A stretch of 20,643 bases of DNA from Halococcaceae archaeon. GTDB taxonomy: Archaea > Halobacteriota > Halobacteria > Halobacteriales > Halalkalicoccaceae. The stretch is taken from assembly GCA_007129135.1 (NCBI GenBank), contig SKWB01000292.1, forward strand, positions 1 to 20,643. The letters are read 5' to 3'. Shown piece by piece: positions 14,373 through 20,514 of the stretch (position 1 is the first letter of the stretch; each line of letters opens with the position of its first letter). The translations under genes were made by a program, and so were the position numbers. The notes beneath the pieces are model-generated. The model was not told where the DNA came from, did no database searches, and saw only the letters and a list, made by a program, of their open reading frames with translations.

Positions 14373-14460
14373 CGAACGGTGAGGACAGCCCGCGAGCGCG
14401 AACTCGGGTGAAAGGTCCCCACTGCTTCGAACTCGGGTGAAATCCCGTCAACGAACGTGA
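14373..14460 (+). repeat. Four-copy short direct repeat (CGAAC-n-GGTGA type)
   Basis: Two identical 15-base copies of cgaactcgggtgaaa lie at 14399-14413 and 14428-14442. Two degenerate copies flank them: cgaacggtgag at 14373-14383 and cgaacgtga at 14452-14460. Start-to-start distances are 26, 29 and 24 bases. The second and third copies each continue into C-rich sequence able to pair with their own GGG, so the repeat may be a hairpin unit in RNA as well as a DNA motif. Confidence 0.65.
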
Positions 14461-14507
14461 GTGTTGAAGACCGTCGAGCCACTACCTCCCTCCGTCGGGT
14501 GGAGTCC

Positions 14508-14582
14508 ATGAGCGCAACCCTCTCTGGCGATCCTGGCGACATCCACACGTTCCACCCGACCGATTTCGAACCGTCCAGTTAA
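14508..14582 (+). CDS. Possible 24-residue leader ORF
   Basis: The ATG at 14508 is preceded by gggtggag (Shine-Dalgarno-like, 4-5 bases away). The frame encodes 24 residues (beginning MSATLSGDPGDIH, ending DFEPSS) and stops at TAA 14580-14582, 24 bases before the cobalamin-binding gene. It lies wholly within the predicted 5' leader. It may be a leader peptide or chance; too short for a codon-use judgement. Confidence 0.25.
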   Translation: MSATLSGDPGDIHTFHPTDFEPSS

Positions 14583-14606
14583 CGCACTCGGAACCGTAGG
14601 AGGACC

Positions 14607-15524
14607 ATGCGCGTCGTCACGCTGTTGCCCTCGGCGACGGAGATCGTCTGTGCGCTGGGCGTCGATCCCGTGGGCGTCTCCCACGAATGTGACTACCCCG
14701 AGCGAGTGGGAACGCTCCCGGCGGTCAACCGCTCTCGGGTCGATCCGGATGCGGAGAGCGAGACGATCAACGAACAGGTCGTCCGTGCGGAGCGCGACCA
14801 CGGCGGTGTCTACGAGATCGACGCCGAACTCCTCTCGCGGCTCGATCCCGACCTGATCGTCACGCAGGGGATCTGTGACGTCTGTGCGGTCGACTCTGTA
14901 CTCGTCGAGGAGGCCGTCGAGCGTGTCGGCCTCGACTGCCGCGTGCTCACGACCGACCCACACGGCGTGGGGAACGTCCTCGAGGACGTCGAGCGAATCG
15001 GGGCGGCACTCGACCGGCCAGGTCGGGCCGACTCGCTCGTCACCGACCTCGAATCGAGGATCGAGCGGGTCAGAGAGCGGACGGAGGGGATCGAGAGCCG
15101 GCCGAGGACGGTCGTCCTCGACTGGCTCTCGCCACCGATGGTCGCCGGTCACTGGATCCCGGAGATGGTCGAGTGGGCAGGGGGCGAGTACGGGATGGCC
15201 GACCGCGGAGCGCGCTCTACCGCCCGCGAGTGGGACTCCGTACTGGCGTACGACCCGGAGGTCCTGATCGCCGCCCCCTGTGGGTTCGCGCTCGAACGAA
15301 CGGTCCGGGATCGGGCCGAACTCACCGACCGACCCGGGTTCGCCGACCTCGAGGCGACGAGAGCCGGCGCGGTCTACGCGGTGGACGGCAACCACTACGT
15401 CAACCGTCCGGGTCCGCGACTGGTCGACACGCTCGAGGCGTTCGCGGGACTCCTCCACCCCGATCGGTTCGCGTCGGACGAGAGCGGGTTCGTCGAACGC
15501 CTCGGCACCAGGTCGGTCGCCTAG
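14607..15524 (+). CDS. Cobalamin-binding, BtuF-like substrate-binding protein without signal peptide
   Basis: A 305-residue protein of the helical-backbone metal receptor (BtuF/FepB) superfamily. Its start MRVVTLLPSATEIVCALG is the family's first strand and helix, followed by SHECDYP (25-31), and TQGICDVCAV (86-95) matches the subgroup usually annotated as cobalamin-binding. The C-terminal lobe begins around 165 (MVAGHWIPEMVEWAGG) and ends with YVNRPGPRLVDTLEAFAGLLHP. There is no signal peptide or lipobox: the protein starts directly on the first beta strand, so it is probably cytoplasmic, binding or scavenging corrinoids inside rather than serving a transporter. No BtuC or BtuD gene adjoins it. 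An AGGAGGA Shine-Dalgarno at 14598-14604 fixes the start, and the long leader suggests post-transcriptional control. Its stop overlaps the ancestral stop of the convergent phosphoesterase gene in a CTAG shared by both strands. Confidence 0.9.
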   Translation: MRVVTLLPSATEIVCALGVDPVGVSHECDYPERVGTLPAVNRSRVDPDAESETINEQVVRAERDHGGVYEIDAELLSRLDPDLIVTQGICDVCAVDSVLVEEAVERVGLDCRVLTTDPHGVGNVLEDVERIGAALDRPGRADSLVTDLESRIERVRERTEGIESRPRTVVLDWLSPPMVAGHWIPEMVEWAGGEYGMADRGARSTAREWDSVLAYDPEVLIAAPCGFALERTVRDRAELTDRPGFADLEATRAGAVYAVDGNHYVNRPGPRLVDTLEAFAGLLHPDRFASDESGFVERLGTRSVA

Positions 15525-15604
15525 CCCAGTCCCAGGAACTCGACCGTGCCCGCTTCGGTGTCGACGACGGCGACCGTCCGGTGGTCTTCCGGAACCATCG
15601 GGAA
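15521..15604 (-). pseudogene. Readable C-terminal tail of the metallophosphoesterase, cut off by an amber codon
   Basis: Beyond the TAG at 15605-15607 the same frame continues for 27 codons to a second TAG at 15521-15523. The tail contains HRTVAVVDTEAGTVEFLGLG, a final beta-strand pair typical of this family. With it the protein would be 166 residues, the usual size. The tail has neither frameshift nor further stop, so the interruption is recent, a sequencing error, or read through. Confidence 0.7.
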
Positions 15605-16021
15605 CTACGCGCCGGGGTTGATCACCACCGTCTCGCCGACGGCGTCGTGCTCCCGCTCGTGGTGGTGACCGTAGCAGACGTAATCGTACTCGCCCGATTC
15701 CGCGTGGTCCCCCACGTCGTCGAGCGACTCGCCGTGGAGCACCGCGAATCGCGCGGCGTCGAACTCGAGGTCCGCGAACCGCCCGTGGAGCGTACTCCCC
15801 TCACCGAGCGAGTCGAACGCCGCTTCGAGGCCCGCGACCTCCCCGTCGTTGTTCCCGAGGACGCCGTGGAGCGTGAGCCCGGAGAAGAGCCCGATCGTCG
15901 GGGGTGCGACGAAGTCCCCGCAGTGGATCACGGTCTCGACACCGTTCTCGCGGAAGCACGAGACGGCGCGTTCGGTCGCGCCGACGTTGTCGTGGGTGTC
16001 CGAGATGACGCCGATTCGCAT
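15605..16021 (-). CDS. Metallophosphoesterase (YfcE/MJ0936 type), prematurely stopped
   Basis: A calcineurin-like phosphodiesterase of the YfcE/MJ0936 group, which uses two metal ions to hydrolyse phosphodiesters. Metal-ligand motifs are SDTHDN (Asp8, His10), HCGD (Asp36), GNND (Asn57), HGE (His96) and GHHH (His119, His121), so the whole active site is present. The frame is then stopped by TAG right after VINPGA (residue 138), although family members carry ~27 more residues, which are still encoded downstream. The start ATG at 16019-16021 gives the canonical MRIGVISDTH. Translation upstream of it is open but unrelated to the family. A perfect 8-base inverted repeat lies between -2 and -31 of the start. 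Whether the short product folds, or the amber is read through, cannot be told. Confidence 0.9.
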   Translation of the reverse strand: MRIGVISDTHDNVGATERAVSCFRENGVETVIHCGDFVAPPTIGLFSGLTLHGVLGNNDGEVAGLEAAFDSLGEGSTLHGRFADLEFDAARFAVLHGESLDDVGDHAESGEYDYVCYGHHHEREHDAVGETVVINPGA

Positions 16022-16022
16022 A

Positions 16023-16052
16023 CCTCTCGGTTCAGTGGAGTCGTCCGAGAGG
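16023..16052. promoter_or_regulatory. 8-base perfect inverted repeat before the phosphoesterase start
   Basis: The arms CCTCTCGG (16023-16030) and CCGAGAGG (16045-16052) are separated by 14 bases. The element begins 2 bases upstream of the minus-strand ATG and lies in the 97-base gap between two divergent genes. It could be an operator, or an RNA hairpin that hides the start codon. Confidence 0.45.
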
Positions 16053-16118
16053 CTTCCCGACCAGACCCACATCACCGCCACCCGTTCAGTTTTCAGCGCG
16101 CGCGGCGAGGACCGTGTC

Positions 16119-17249
16119 ATGGAGACGATCGTCGTCGGCGGCGGGATCGTCGGTTCGTCGGTCGCGTACCACCTCGCGAGCGGGGGCGTGGAGACGACGC
16201 TGATCGACCGCCGGGACGCTGGCCGGGCGACCGACGCGGGCGCGGGTATCGTCTCACCCCCCACGAGCAGCCGGGTGGGTCCCTGGTTCGACCTCGCGGT
16301 CGAGGCGTTCGACGCCTACTTCGATCTCGTCTCGGCTCTCGAGCGCGAACAGGACGGCCCGGTCGGCGTCGACCGCTGTGGTCTCCTCCGGGTCGCGATC
16401 GACGAGGACGAGGTCAGACGGTTCGACGAGCTCAGTGCCCTCCTCGACCGGCGCGAGGACGGGACCGGCCACCCCCGGTCGGCGGCCCTGGAATCGCTCC
16501 CGTCCGACGGAGCGAGAGACCGGTTTCCGCCGCTCGCGGACACCCGCCGGGCGCTCTTCTACGCCGACGCCGCCCGTGTCGACGGCCGGCTCTTCGAGGG
16601 TGCGTTGCGGCGTGCGGGGGAGGCCCACGGGCTCTCCGTGGTCGAGGGGAGCGTCGAGTGCCTCCTCGTCCAGCGGGGCCGAGTGGTGGGAGTCGAGACG
16701 GCCGAGGACCGCTACGAGGCGGATAGGACGGTGGTCGCCGGTGGCGCGTGGTCCCCCGAGTTCGGGGGCCAGCTCGGGTTCGAGGTGCCGGTCGAGCCAC
16801 AGCGAGGGCAGATCGTCCACGTCGACAGCGGGAGGGAGGACGTCGGATCGTGGCCGATCGTCAGCCCGTTCCGTGGCCACTACGTCGTCCCCTGGCCGGA
16901 CGGCCGCGTCGCGTTCGGCGCGACGCGCGAGCGCGGATCCGGGTTCGACAGCCGAACCACCGCTCGTGGTGTCCACGAGGTGCTCTCGGAGGGCCTGCGC
17001 GTCGCACCGGGGCTCGGGGACGCTTCCCTCCACGAGGTGCGCGTCGGACTCCGGCCGACGACGCCGGACGGGCTACCGCTGCTCGGGGCGGTCCCCACCG
17101 TCGAGGGCGCGTACCTGGCGACGGGACACGGCCCGACCGGGCTCCAACTCGGCCCGTACTCCGGAGCGCTCGTCGCCGACCTGCTCGCGGAAGGAGGTGA
17201 GACGCTCGGGAGACCGTCCGTCGATCCGGACAGGTTCGACTCGCAGTAA
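16119..17249 (+). CDS. FAD-dependent oxidoreductase, DAO family
   Basis: A 376-residue flavoenzyme of the D-amino-acid oxidase/dehydrogenase (DadA, glycine oxidase, sarcosine oxidase) superfamily. It begins at the FAD-binding strand METIVVGGGIVGSSVAYHLA (GxGxxG, 7-12), followed by an acidic strand-2 end and ATDAGAGIVSPP (37-48), the segment packing on the flavin. A middle motif ARVDGRLFEGALRRAGEAHG and the second FAD region VVAGGAWSPEF (about 207-217) follow. PVEPQRGQIVHVD marks the substrate domain, and VGLRPTTPDGLPLLG...YLATGHGPTGLQLGPYSG is the classic C-terminal FAD clamp. It oxidises an amine such as glycine, a D-amino acid or an N-methyl amino acid; the substrate is not evident. The ATG at 16119 directly precedes the first strand and follows a T-rich box (cagttttca, about 16087-16095). 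Confidence 0.93.
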   Translation: METIVVGGGIVGSSVAYHLASGGVETTLIDRRDAGRATDAGAGIVSPPTSSRVGPWFDLAVEAFDAYFDLVSALEREQDGPVGVDRCGLLRVAIDEDEVRRFDELSALLDRREDGTGHPRSAALESLPSDGARDRFPPLADTRRALFYADAARVDGRLFEGALRRAGEAHGLSVVEGSVECLLVQRGRVVGVETAEDRYEADRTVVAGGAWSPEFGGQLGFEVPVEPQRGQIVHVDSGREDVGSWPIVSPFRGHYVVPWPDGRVAFGATRERGSGFDSRTTARGVHEVLSEGLRVAPGLGDASLHEVRVGLRPTTPDGLPLLGAVPTVEGAYLATGHGPTGLQLGPYSGALVADLLAEGGETLGRPSVDPDRFDSQ

Positions 17250-17482
17250 CGTCGGAATCAGAGCGTATCACGCGAACGTCGTCGTACCTGGCAGTGACTG
17301 ACACGAAACCCTCGTAGTGGGGGAACGCGGACGTGTCGGACGGCGCGAACACCCGCGTTCGGAACGTATCGTTTCGAGTATATATTTCTCCGTCGGCCCG
17401 TAGATACGGGGGTTCGTCCCCGGGTCCCGTCGATCCGCCCGGATTCCGATGCGTTTTCACCCCGCTCTGACTACTCCTGGGC
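17250..17482. promoter_or_regulatory. Intergenic promoter region before gltX
   Basis: This 233-base gap contains an 8-base inverted repeat (GAACGCGG at 17323-17330, CCGCGTTC at 17353-17360), an 11-base palindrome cgttcggaacg (17356-17366), and a strong AT box tatatatt (17379-17386) about 100 bases before gltX. A weaker box, gttttcac (17453-17460), lies at the leaderless distance from the gltX ATG. gltX may therefore have two promoters, one giving a ~75-base leader. No small gene is convincing here. Confidence 0.4.
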
Positions 17483-19204
17483 ATGGAGAGCGAGCTTCGG
17501 AGCCGGATCGAGCGCGAGGCCGAGACACACGCGCTCTACAACGCGGTGAAACACGAGGGTGAGGCCGAGGTGGGCGCGATCATGGGACCACTGATGGGAG
17601 AGAACCCGGAGTTCCGTCCCCACGGCGGCGAGATCCCAGGTGTCGTCGGGCCGGTGGTCGCCCGGGTGAACGAACTCGCCCCGGACGAACGCCGGACGCG
17701 CCTCGAGGAGCTCGCGCCGGAGCTCGTCGCCGAACTCGAGGCCGAGGCGGCAGCCGAGAGCGAGGAACGAACGCTCTCGGATCTCCCGAACGTCGAGGCG
17801 TACGAACAGGTCAGAATGCGTCTCGCGCCGAACCCGAACGGCCCGTGGCACCTCGGTCACGCCCGGATGCCGGCGGTGATCGGCACGTACAAGGAGCGTT
17901 ACGACGGCTGGATGCTCTGTCGGTTCGACGATACGGACCCGGAAACCAAGCGGCCGGATCTCGACGCCTACGACGCGATCCTCGACGCCGTCGAGTACCT
18001 CGGCTTCGAGGCCGACGAGGTGCTCCGGGCGAGCGACCGGCTCGAGACGTACTACGATCACGCGAGGGAGCTGATCGAACTCGGTGGGGCGTACACCTGT
18101 GACCTGCCCGCCGCGGAGTTCTCGGAGCTGAAGAACGCCGGCGAGCCCTCGCCGAACCGGGAGAAGCCTCCGGAGGAGACGATGGCGGAGTTCGAGGCGA
18201 TGGTCGACGGCGAGTACGGCGCCGGCGAGATGGTGCTCCGGGTGAAGACCGACATCGAGCACAAGAACCCGGCGCTCAGGGACTGGGTCGCCTTCCGGAT
18301 GGTCGACACGCCGCACCCCCGTGAGGAGGCCTCGGAGTACCGCTGCTGGCCGCTGCTCGACTTCCAGAGCGCGATCGACGACCAGCTCACCGGGATCACG
18401 CAGATCGTTCGCGGGATCGACCTGCAGGACTCGGCGAAACGCCAGCGGTTCCTCTACGACTACTTCGACTGGGTATACCCCGAGGTGATGCACTGGGGGA
18501 AGGTCCAGGTGGACGCCTACGACGTGAAGATGAGCACCTCCCGGATCGCCGAACTGATCGAGGCGGGCGAGCTGGACGGGTGGGACGACCCGCGCGCGCC
18601 GACGATCGCGAGCGTGCGCCGTCGGGGGATCAGAGGCGAGGCGCTCACCGAGGCGATGATAGAGCTCGGGACCTCAACCAGCGACGTCGACCTCGCGATG
18701 TCGACGCTCTACGCGAAGAACCGGGAGCTCGTGGACGACGAGGCGGATCGGTACTTCCTCGTCAGGGACGGCGTCGAACGAACGATCATCGGCGGCCCGG
18801 AGACCGCGACCCCACCGCGACACCCGAACCACGAGGAGCAGGGAACGCGTGAGATCCCCGTCGGTCCCGGCGTACTGATCGAGGGCGAGGACCTGCCCGG
18901 CCACGGCGAGCGTGTCTGGCTGAAGGGGCTGGGCTGCGTGCGTCACACCCGCGACGCCTTCGAGTTCACGGGCGAGGATATCGAGGTCGTGAGGGAAGGT
19001 GAAGTAGACGTGGTTCACTGGGTGCCGACCGAGGAGAACGTTCCGGTGACGCTCCGGACCCCGGAGGGCGACGTCGAGGGGCTGGCGGAGCCGGGGTTCG
19101 TCGACGCGGACGTCGACGAGGTCGTCCAGTTCGAGCGGATCGGGTACGCCCGTGTCGACGAACACGGGGAGGACGGATCGGTCGCGTACTTCGCCCACCC
19201 GTAG
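17483..19204 (+). CDS. gltX: Glutamyl-tRNA synthetase (archaeal type)
   Basis: A class I aminoacyl-tRNA synthetase of 573 residues, the usual archaeal GluRS length. It charges tRNA-Glu and, in archaea lacking AsnRS/GlnRS counterparts, GatDE then makes Gln-tRNA from Glu-tRNA-Gln. The archaeal N-terminal helical extension (1-105) precedes the catalytic domain. The HIGH motif is HLGH (123-126, in APNPNGPWHLGHAR). Specific features include CRFDDTDPETKRPD, VDTPHPR and CWPLLDFQSAIDD. The KMSKS loop reads KMSTS (349-353). The C-terminal anticodon-binding part is beta-barrel rich (about 415-573), as in GlnRS-like archaeal GluRS. The ATG at 17483 fits family length, and an AT-rich box precedes it. The gene stands alone; the nearest plus-strand gene upstream is the DAO oxidoreductase. 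Confidence 0.98.
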   Translation: MESELRSRIEREAETHALYNAVKHEGEAEVGAIMGPLMGENPEFRPHGGEIPGVVGPVVARVNELAPDERRTRLEELAPELVAELEAEAAAESEERTLSDLPNVEAYEQVRMRLAPNPNGPWHLGHARMPAVIGTYKERYDGWMLCRFDDTDPETKRPDLDAYDAILDAVEYLGFEADEVLRASDRLETYYDHARELIELGGAYTCDLPAAEFSELKNAGEPSPNREKPPEETMAEFEAMVDGEYGAGEMVLRVKTDIEHKNPALRDWVAFRMVDTPHPREEASEYRCWPLLDFQSAIDDQLTGITQIVRGIDLQDSAKRQRFLYDYFDWVYPEVMHWGKVQVDAYDVKMSTSRIAELIEAGELDGWDDPRAPTIASVRRRGIRGEALTEAMIELGTSTSDVDLAMSTLYAKNRELVDDEADRYFLVRDGVERTIIGGPETATPPRHPNHEEQGTREIPVGPGVLIEGEDLPGHGERVWLKGLGCVRHTRDAFEFTGEDIEVVREGEVDVVHWVPTEENVPVTLRTPEGDVEGLAEPGFVDADVDEVVQFERIGYARVDEHGEDGSVAYFAHP

Positions 19205-19430
19205 GCGATCCGTGGACGAAAACGGATACGACCGACCGGGGGCCCGATCGCGGTTCTCTCCAGAGTTCGGCCGGGAACTGGCACGGATCCGTCCCGGGTG
19301 GCCGATCCGGTTCGGGCCCGCCGTCGGGCCCGTAGGGATCTTCGGAGCCCGTCGTATCTCTCGGGGGTTCAGACCCCCGGTGTCGTCCCATCCGGGATCG
19401 AGGAACGACGAGGTTCTCCGACGATCCCTG
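19205..19430. other. Gene-free spacer between convergent genes
   Basis: These 226 bases hold no convincing ORF. They contain two copies of tcgggcccg (about 19312-19333), a pairing gggac/gtccc region near 19270-19297, and a strong hairpin at 19362-19379. The position between two convergent stops suits transcription termination in both directions. Confidence 0.5.
19362..19379. terminator. GC-rich hairpin between gltX and the convergent gene
   Basis: The arms CGGGGG and CCCCCG form a perfect 6-base stem around the loop ttcaga. It lies about 160 bases past the gltX stop and 50 bases past the stop of the minus-strand gene. No U-tract follows on either strand, so a role in termination or 3'-end protection is only inferred. 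Confidence 0.35.
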
Positions 19431-19931
19431 TCAGGTGTACCGATCGGGCGAGACGGCTTCGCCACCGGACCGGTCGATGCCCAATCCGGCCGCGCTCGCC
19501 GTGTTCGTCCGTCGTTCCAACCCCACGAGGCCGTCCTCGACGGTGTAGGTCCGCTCCCCGTCCGAACACGGGAACACCGCTTCGATGCCGTCTGCGTCGT
19601 AGATGACGAGACAGAGGAGTGGAACGCTGATAACGCTCCGTGTGTCCTCGGAGGCGATCGTCCCCGTCTCCCGCCGTTCGAACCCGGGCGCGAGGCTGTA
19701 GCCGGACTCCTCCGCCCAGTCTACGAGCGCGTCGTAGGCGCGACGGGATCCGGTTCGGTCGCCGTCGGTGGGGATCAGGTCCCCCCAGACCTCGAACTCG
19801 ACCGACTCCACGCGTCCGTCCTCGGCGAGCCGGTCCAGACGCTCGACCGTTCGTCGGTGGAGCTCGGCGATATCCCTCGGTGCCGCCGAGCGCGTGTACA
19901 GTCTGACGGTCCAAGCGGTGTTATCGATCAC
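19431..19931 (-). CDS. Conserved haloarchaeal protein, unknown function
   Basis: A 166-residue soluble acidic protein. I recognise the general haloarchaeal type from TAWTVRLYTRS at the start, a central VEFEVWGDLIP, and the C-terminal VFPCSDGERTYTVEDGLVGLE; the last motif is the group's hallmark, with a single Cys in PCSDG. The pattern (beta strand, long helix 18-38, strand, helix 60-75, three strands) suggests an alpha/beta sandwich. Relatives occur in many copies per genome and are sometimes linked to regulators; no function is established. The start is GTG at 19929-19931. Sequence before it has a GAGG about 8 bases upstream and a ttaag box near 19969, so a short-leader mRNA is likely. The final 30 residues are low in conservation. 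The stop faces gltX across a 226-base spacer. Confidence 0.8.
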   Translation of the reverse strand: MIDNTAWTVRLYTRSAAPRDIAELHRRTVERLDRLAEDGRVESVEFEVWGDLIPTDGDRTGSRRAYDALVDWAEESGYSLAPGFERRETGTIASEDTRSVISVPLLCLVIYDADGIEAVFPCSDGERTYTVEDGLVGLERRTNTASAAGLGIDRSGGEAVSPDRYT

Positions 19932-20377
19932 GTAGCTCGCCTCTCGATCAATGTCGAACTCGTTTGTCTTAACGTTTTGGTTGTGTTAAAATTGGACCGA
20001 GGACCTGGGGACACGGTCACCTCGGGGCCAACGGGTCGACGAATCCGACCGGGGCCGTGCCGGAACGGATCCCAGCCGGTGGCCGGGTCCGTAACGAGTC
20101 TCGCCCTCGAGTCGCACGTGTGGAATCCAACCGGAGACGTAGGTGGCTTCGTCACGTCTCGTGATTTCGAAATATACTGAGGGTGTCGTAGAACGGTCCC
20201 CACACCAGTTCTCGAACGACCGGTAGAGGCAAAGGCGTTACTGGAGCTGCTACTCACCTCTCGGATAGGTGTCAGAAACGATCTGCTGAATATAGAGGCT
20301 GTATGCAGCACGATGAGTGGTTCTATTCAGGCCTGCCCACGTGTATCAGCCGGGCGGTCTATGTCGATTTCGTTCAC

Positions 20378-20486
20378 ATGTGTGATGTCGGCTGACGGGC
20401 CGTGGAGAGTCCGCTCACCGTCTCTCCGGAGAGGGAGGGTTCACCCGGTTAATCAAAAAACTAAACTTTTCAAAAATGTGTGATGT
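20378..20486 (+). repeat. 11-base direct repeat pair (atgtgtgatgt)
   Basis: Identical copies of atgtgtgatgt lie at 20378-20388 and 20476-20486, 98 bases apart, upstream of the last gene. The second copy runs into the palindrome atgttaacat. Confidence 0.6.
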
Positions 20487-20492
20487 TAACAT
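20483..20492. promoter_or_regulatory. Palindrome overlapping the predicted promoter of the last gene
   Basis: ATGTTAACAT is a perfect 10-base palindrome. It covers the TATA-like ttaaca at 23-32 bases before the ATG at 20515, so a bound protein could block transcription factor binding. Confidence 0.45.
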
Positions 20493-20514
20493 ACCTTGAG
20501 GACGTATAGCCTGT

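Larger units (their letters stand above)
14252..14606 (+). promoter_or_regulatory. Gene-free structured leader upstream of the cobalamin-binding gene
   Basis: These 355 bases hold a TATA box (tttata, 14345-14350), predicting a transcript start near 14372 and therefore a 5' leader of about 235 bases, exceptional where most genes are leaderless. The leader has four related repeats (from 14373), a CGGGtgaaatCCCG hairpin (14434-14447), a gagccact segment (14476-14483) whose CCAC can pair with GTGG at 14499-14502, a 24-codon ORF, and a full Shine-Dalgarno AGGAGGA (14598-14604) before the ATG at 14607. Segments resemble parts of the cobalamin riboswitch core, but no B12 box is recognisable. A transcribed regulatory leader is likely; the ligand is inference. 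Confidence 0.5.
19932..20514. other. Gene-free, less GC-rich stretch, possibly a mobile-element scar
   Basis: No convincing ORF lies in these 583 bases on either strand. The first part (19932-20165) is GC-rich. From about 20165 the composition drops and stays lower to the window end, reaching an A/T-rich patch at 20450-20495. The segment 20180-20370 (containing tgctgaatatagaggctgta and cagcacgatgagtggttct) resembles sequence I associate with haloarchaeal insertion-sequence surroundings, but I can show neither terminal repeats nor a transposase. Short direct repeats and a palindrome sit at its right end. Confidence 0.4.

Noticed and set aside
14373..14460. CRISPR array
   Set aside because: Repeats are only 11-15 bases, period 24-29, two copies degenerate, and no cas genes are present.
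14345..14606. Canonical cobalamin riboswitch call
   Set aside because: The B12 box and correct element order are not visible; kept only as a candidate regulatory leader.
15173..16726. A 517-residue open frame on +
   Set aside because: Crosses the cobalamin-binding, phosphoesterase and oxidoreductase genes; low-complexity translation.
19928..20311. A 127-residue open frame on - in the gene-free region
   Set aside because: Serine/arginine/threonine-rich, no promoter or conserved pattern, and it overlaps the start of the neighbouring gene.
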